Shown here piece after piece: positions 61,002-64,000 of a DNA stretch of 64,000 bases (position 1 is its first letter; the number at the start of each line of letters is the position of its first letter). The stretch covers positions 1,922,001-1,986,000 of the forward strand of contig JADJRH010000001.1 in NCBI GenBank assembly GCA_016712345.1. Reading direction: 5' to 3'. The translations under genes and the position numbers were made by a program. Origin of the DNA: Polyangiaceae bacterium (GTDB lineage: Bacteria; Myxococcota_A; Polyangia; Polyangiales; Polyangiaceae). Below the pieces are notes generated by a model, which was given only the letters and a program-made list of their open reading frames with translations, was not told where the DNA came from and searched no databases.

Positions 61002-62018
61002 TCAGATCGACGACCCCGTCGTGAAGTAATAGGTATGGAGAAAGACGTAGTCGGGGGCGAGCGTGCCGCCCAGCTCAACGCGGTATTTGGTGTTCGCAGC
61101 CAGCGTCGAATTCGGAATCATGACGACCTGGTTCTTGCCGAGATAATACCCCGGCTTGCTCGAGTCCGTCTCTTTTTTGAGAAATAGATGGCCGACGACG
61201 GCTCCAGTCGCATTCACCTTGAGCGTATGGTGGGTGACGACGAGAGCATCGGAGGTCGAGAACATGATCGGGTATCCGGCCGTGGAGCTGCTGCATGGCT
61301 TCGGGGTTTCGGTGTTGCAGTCGAAACCTCTCCTAATACCGGTAGCGTTGTTGACGGGCCAGATGGCATAACTCCCCTGGGAGGGGACGACACCACCGCC
61401 ACCAAAATCGAGCGTGCCGAACTTTGCGGTGCCCGAGACTGTGCCAAAGCCGAATCCAAAAGTGCCCACCGTGTAATCCATGAAGGGTGCGCGGTGAAGT
61501 GCGGAGTCCATCCACTGGTTGATCGCACTGGTCGGATTGCCGTAACTGGAGATCACTTCCGACTTTGCAGAGCCCGTATAACCGGCTTTCGTCATGCGTT
61601 CCCAGAAGTTGGTCGCATAATAATTCGGCTTGGTCGGGTCTTCTGTATGGGTCATGATGTTGTTGGTGCCCTGATACAAACCGTGCTTCTGCGCCGCCGT
61701 TCGGATCTTGTTGTCGCAGTTGACGGCGCCCATTCCATTTCCCAGACTGGTGCGAATCTGGTTGATTTTGTTGAGCGCTGCGGTGTCATTGGCCGAAGGG
61801 GTGGTGCACGCGTTGCCTGTGACGGCATCGGCCGCCGTGCCGACGTCTTCGTCCATATCCTCATCAACAGAATCAACAGGGCCGGCGCAGCCCACGAGAG
61901 AAATCACTGCAAAAAGCGGGAACATCCGCAACGACCGGCCGCGGAATCCAAGATTCGCATTGCTGGACAGCTGGCAGCTACCTTGGGTGGAGGCGGCGCG
62001 ATCGTTGTGCTTTGTCAT
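61002..62018 (-). CDS. CAP-domain (SCP/PR1-type) lipoprotein (338 aa)
   Basis: Signal peptide with lipobox (MFPLFAVISLVGC) after a 30-residue leader, then an acidic spacer. The CAP domain follows: ALNKINQIRTSLG, CDNKIRTAAQKHGLYQ with NIMTHTEDP, then NFWERMTKAGYTGSAKSEVI and INQWMDSALHRAPFMD, which match the CAP signature layout (His in THTEDP and LHRAPF). The last 110 residues form a beta-rich domain (ALVVTHHTLKVNATGAVVGH). CAP proteins are secreted and often bind sterols or act as effectors. SD-like GAGAGACC precedes the ATG at 62018. Confidence 0.85.
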   Translation of the reverse strand: MTKHNDRAASTQGSCQLSSNANLGFRGRSLRMFPLFAVISLVGCAGPVDSVDEDMDEDVGTAADAVTGNACTTPSANDTAALNKINQIRTSLGNGMGAVNCDNKIRTAAQKHGLYQGTNNIMTHTEDPTKPNYYATNFWERMTKAGYTGSAKSEVISSYGNPTSAINQWMDSALHRAPFMDYTVGTFGFGFGTVSGTAKFGTLDFGGGGVVPSQGSYAIWPVNNATGIRRGFDCNTETPKPCSSSTAGYPIMFSTSDALVVTHHTLKVNATGAVVGHLFLKKETDSSKPGYYLGKNQVVMIPNSTLAANTKYRVELGGTLAPDYVFLHTYYFTTGSSI

Positions 62019-62120
62019 GGTGGTCTCTCTTTCTCTCGGGGCAATCCGTGTGTCAGAGCGCTACTGCAGCCCCTATGCCACCGTGATTTTCCTGGGGAAT
62101 CTTGGGATCGCGCGGCGTGC

Positions 62121-62181
62121 TGAACGAATTGTTCAAAACGCGTTGAACAAACAGTCCGGGCCGTTTGAACAATTTGTTCAA
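62121..62181. promoter_or_regulatory. Cluster of TTGAACAA/TTGTTCAA operator-like palindromes
   Basis: Within 61 bases: TGAACGAATTGTTCA (62121-62135), the half-site TTGAACAAA (62143-62151) and the perfect palindrome TTGAACAATTTGTTCAA (62165-62181). Such repeated dyads upstream of the CAP-domain lipoprotein (start 62018) look like binding sites for a dimeric repressor. No regulator gene is adjacent. Most of 62019-62899 otherwise lacks clear genes. Confidence 0.45.
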
Positions 62182-62228
62182 GTCGTGCTCCAGGGGGGTG
62201 TCGGCCGACACCCCAAGGGCGCGCAGGA

Positions 62229-62453
62229 TCATGGGTGGTCTCCCAAACGCTTCCGAATCTCGTTACATAACTCCCTCAACGATTCCGCGTGGGCTTCCTC
62301 CAAGAAGCGTTGTGACGACTCTACTGTCTTCTCATTCGCTACTGCTCAAGGTTCGTGTTCCAGCACGTCGCGATGGCATGCCCGCACGATCAGCTCGTGA
62401 CACCGAACGGATAGTCGGCGCGAAAGCTCGCTGGCTGCGCGCGCAATAGTCAC
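62229..62453 (-). pseudogene. Possible small gene with an in-frame stop
   Basis: From a GTG at 62453 the minus strand reads VTIARAASELSRRLSVRCHE and LIVRACHRDVLEHEP, meets TGA (62346-62348), and continues in the same frame with AVANEKTVESSQRFLEEAHA and ESLRELCNEIRKRLGDHP to a TGA at 62229. Both halves look helical and coding-like. It could be a pseudogene of about 74 codons or two unrelated short frames; I do not recognise a family. Confidence 0.2.
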
Positions 62454-62899
62454 TGTATGTGGCAGATCATGCTGTGCGTGGAAATCGAGCAGAGGATCGT
62501 CCTCCACATCTGGCAGTCGTAGGCGTGAAGCAAATCAATTCAAGTGTGCTGACCCAAGTGCTTTGGCGACACCCTGGCGACAGGAGTTTACTGGATGTCC
62601 TGCTCACCTAGCGCTACTGCACACAGACTGTGAGGGGCGCTGCGAGGGATAGGGCGCTCGCATCTATGACACTCATAGTCTCCGACTATCGTCAGCTATT
62701 CATCGCCCACCGCGTCAGAATGCTAACAGAGCGCACAGGATCTTCGACGAATCACGAGGGTTGACTTGATGGCATCCCGGATGCTGAGTCTTCCTTGCGT
62801 CTCAAAAAATTCAACGGACCGGTGTCCACTCCGTCCTCACCGCAGCGTAACGAGGGACAGAAGCCAACGCCGCCCGCCGTCTCACAGAGGAGCTTTCCG

Positions 62900-64000
62900 A
62901 TGAACAATCGTCGCATGATCACGGTCGCACTTGGAATTAGTGTCGGCCTGTCAGCCTGTGTCACTCCATCCGAGAACGAGACAGCAGAAGAGGCCGTCGA
63001 GGAGGCGGAGTTCGAGATCATCAACGGAACGCCCGTGGTGACCAACAACCGAGGAGTTGCCCTCCTGACTACTGGAACTGACTCCTGTACCGGAACGATG
63101 CTCAATCATCTGTGGGTGCTCACCGCTGCTCACTGCATTGATGTCACCAACCAGAGCGGCACCACCGTTTCTCTGAACGGAGTTGTCCGGACAAGTCAGA
63201 CGATCGTCAAGCAAAAGGACTGGGACGTCGCCCTGATTGTCCTGGGCACACCCATGCCGATCAACGGGCAATATTCCGGTTATAGTCTTCCCATCCACTG
63301 GGGAGACAACAACAGCCTGGAGGGGCAGGCCCTCGATTGCTGGGGATATGGGCGCAACAGCTACTGGGGCGGATTCGGGACGCTTCGGCAGGCGAGTATC
63401 ACGGTCGCATCGACGACAGATCAATTCCTGACCTACGAGCCCAACGCCGCGGGACAGATCCAATGGAGAGGTGACTCAGGCGGTACCTGTTTCTTCACCC
63501 AGTCCGGGGTGCTGCGCGCCACCGGTGTCAACGCCACCGGCAAGCACGATGGTGTGGGCACGGTCTTTTCATGCGACCAGGTCGGGCCCCAAGTGTACCG
63601 CGAATGGCTCCTCGGGCTGCCATTCAACAAGGGCCCCGCTCTCGTGGCGGATCTGGACGGGAACGGCAAGGCAGATCTCGTGTTTCCGTGGTACGCGGGC
63701 TCCGGCGCAGGTCTGACGATTCACTCTGCGACGCTCGTGACAGGAGCATCGTTCACACGTCGCTCCCATCGAATTGGCGACGGCGACGGCATCTGGAACA
63801 AGGGTCAACCGCTCGTCGGCGACTTCAACGCCGATGGTCGAGACGACCTCGCATTCGCCTTCTACTCGTCCGACCTCGGCCTTCGCGTTCGCACGAAGTT
63901 TTCCAACGGAGACGGCACATGGAACCATGCGGAGCACGTTCTTGGCGACGGCGACGGCATCTGGAACAAGGGTCAACCGCTCGTCGGCGACTTCAACGTC
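62900..64000 (+). CDS. Secreted trypsin-like serine protease with FG-GAP repeats, right end beyond window
   Basis: ATG at 62900 follows GAGGAG. Lipoprotein-type signal MNNRRMITVALGISVGLSAC, then a short acidic propeptide ending at EIINGTPVV, the place where trypsin-like enzymes are activated. Catalytic triad: His in WVLTAAHCID, Asp in DWDVALIVL, Ser in RGDSGGTCF. After about residue 235 come FG-GAP/VCBS-type repeats: ALVADLDGNGKADLVF and PLVGDFNADGRDDLAF, separated by RIGDGDGIWNKGQ, which would form a beta-propeller and bind Ca2+. The repeat continues to the window edge, so the true length is unknown. Likely surface-bound or secreted. Confidence 0.92.
   Translation, partial: MNNRRMITVALGISVGLSACVTPSENETAEEAVEEAEFEIINGTPVVTNNRGVALLTTGTDSCTGTMLNHLWVLTAAHCIDVTNQSGTTVSLNGVVRTSQTIVKQKDWDVALIVLGTPMPINGQYSGYSLPIHWGDNNSLEGQALDCWGYGRNSYWGGFGTLRQASITVASTTDQFLTYEPNAAGQIQWRGDSGGTCFFTQSGVLRATGVNATGKHDGVGTVFSCDQVGPQVYREWLLGLPFNKGPALVADLDGNGKADLVFPWYAGSGAGLTIHSATLVTGASFTRRSHRIGDGDGIWNKGQPLVGDFNADGRDDLAFAFYSSDLGLRVRTKFSNGDGTWNHAEHVLGDGDGIWNKGQPLVGDFNV

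Overview
The window is a GC-rich bacterial chromosome segment that looks like a member of the Myxococcota (myxobacteria, probably a Polyangiales-type lineage). The grounds are the long Ser/Thr kinases with Pro/Ala-rich tails, an MglA-type GTPase next to a histidine kinase, many small lipoproteins, a HEAT-repeat membrane protein, a secreted FG-GAP protease, and a dnaN-recF-gyrB block with no dnaA beside it. This placement is inference. I saw no rRNA, no convincing tRNA and no CRISPR array.

Layout. 1-9 kb: an M28 peptidase cut by the left edge, a small coiled-coil protein, a HEAT-repeat membrane protein, a TlpA thioredoxin, a PglZ-like protein and a lipoprotein. 9-13.5 kb: a GTPase / histidine kinase / thiL operon and a lipoprotein. 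13.5-16.1 kb: a gene-poor stretch with degenerate repeats, a truncated SpvB/Tc-toxin remnant and 69-bp tandem repeats. 16-21.3 kb: a dynamin-like GTPase, an M48 protease, a SuhB-type phosphatase and a frameshifted mpl. 21.3-25.8 kb: a type VI secretion effector module on the minus strand (DUF2169 adaptor, PAAR-like DUF4150, HNH-like toxin, two candidate immunity genes). 26-32 kb: a tight minus-strand operon (aminotransferase, CcmA-like ATPase, a small broken gene, two outer-membrane proteins, a D-2-hydroxyacid dehydrogenase). 33-35.5 kb: a Ser/Thr kinase with palindromes inside its coding sequence. 35.5-35.9 kb: candidate oriC. 35.9-41 kb: dnaN, recF, gyrB. 41-49 kb: a kinase-HEAT / degenerate HD-type operon, a Spo0M-like protein and clpB. 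49-55 kb: a lipoprotein, cinA and acnA. 55-64 kb: a looser region with a dienelactone hydrolase, TetR regulator, YdeI-like protein, vapBC plus vapC debris, an orphan immunity-like gene, a CAP-domain lipoprotein and a secreted S1 protease cut by the right edge.

Two features cross gene boundaries. First, the palindrome GTGTACAC (and its half GTGTAC) is strongly over-represented, mostly left of the origin, and shapes protein sequence where it sits in genes. Second, a roughly 290-370 bp intergenic element occurs twice (1929-2295 and 9180-9464), with end arms and an internal hairpin that change in a compensatory way between copies, so it is probably selected or propagated as a folded structure. 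Gene orientation (mostly minus left of about 35.6 kb, plus for the replication genes to the right) agrees with an origin there. Functions below come from motif recognition alone; no database search was possible.
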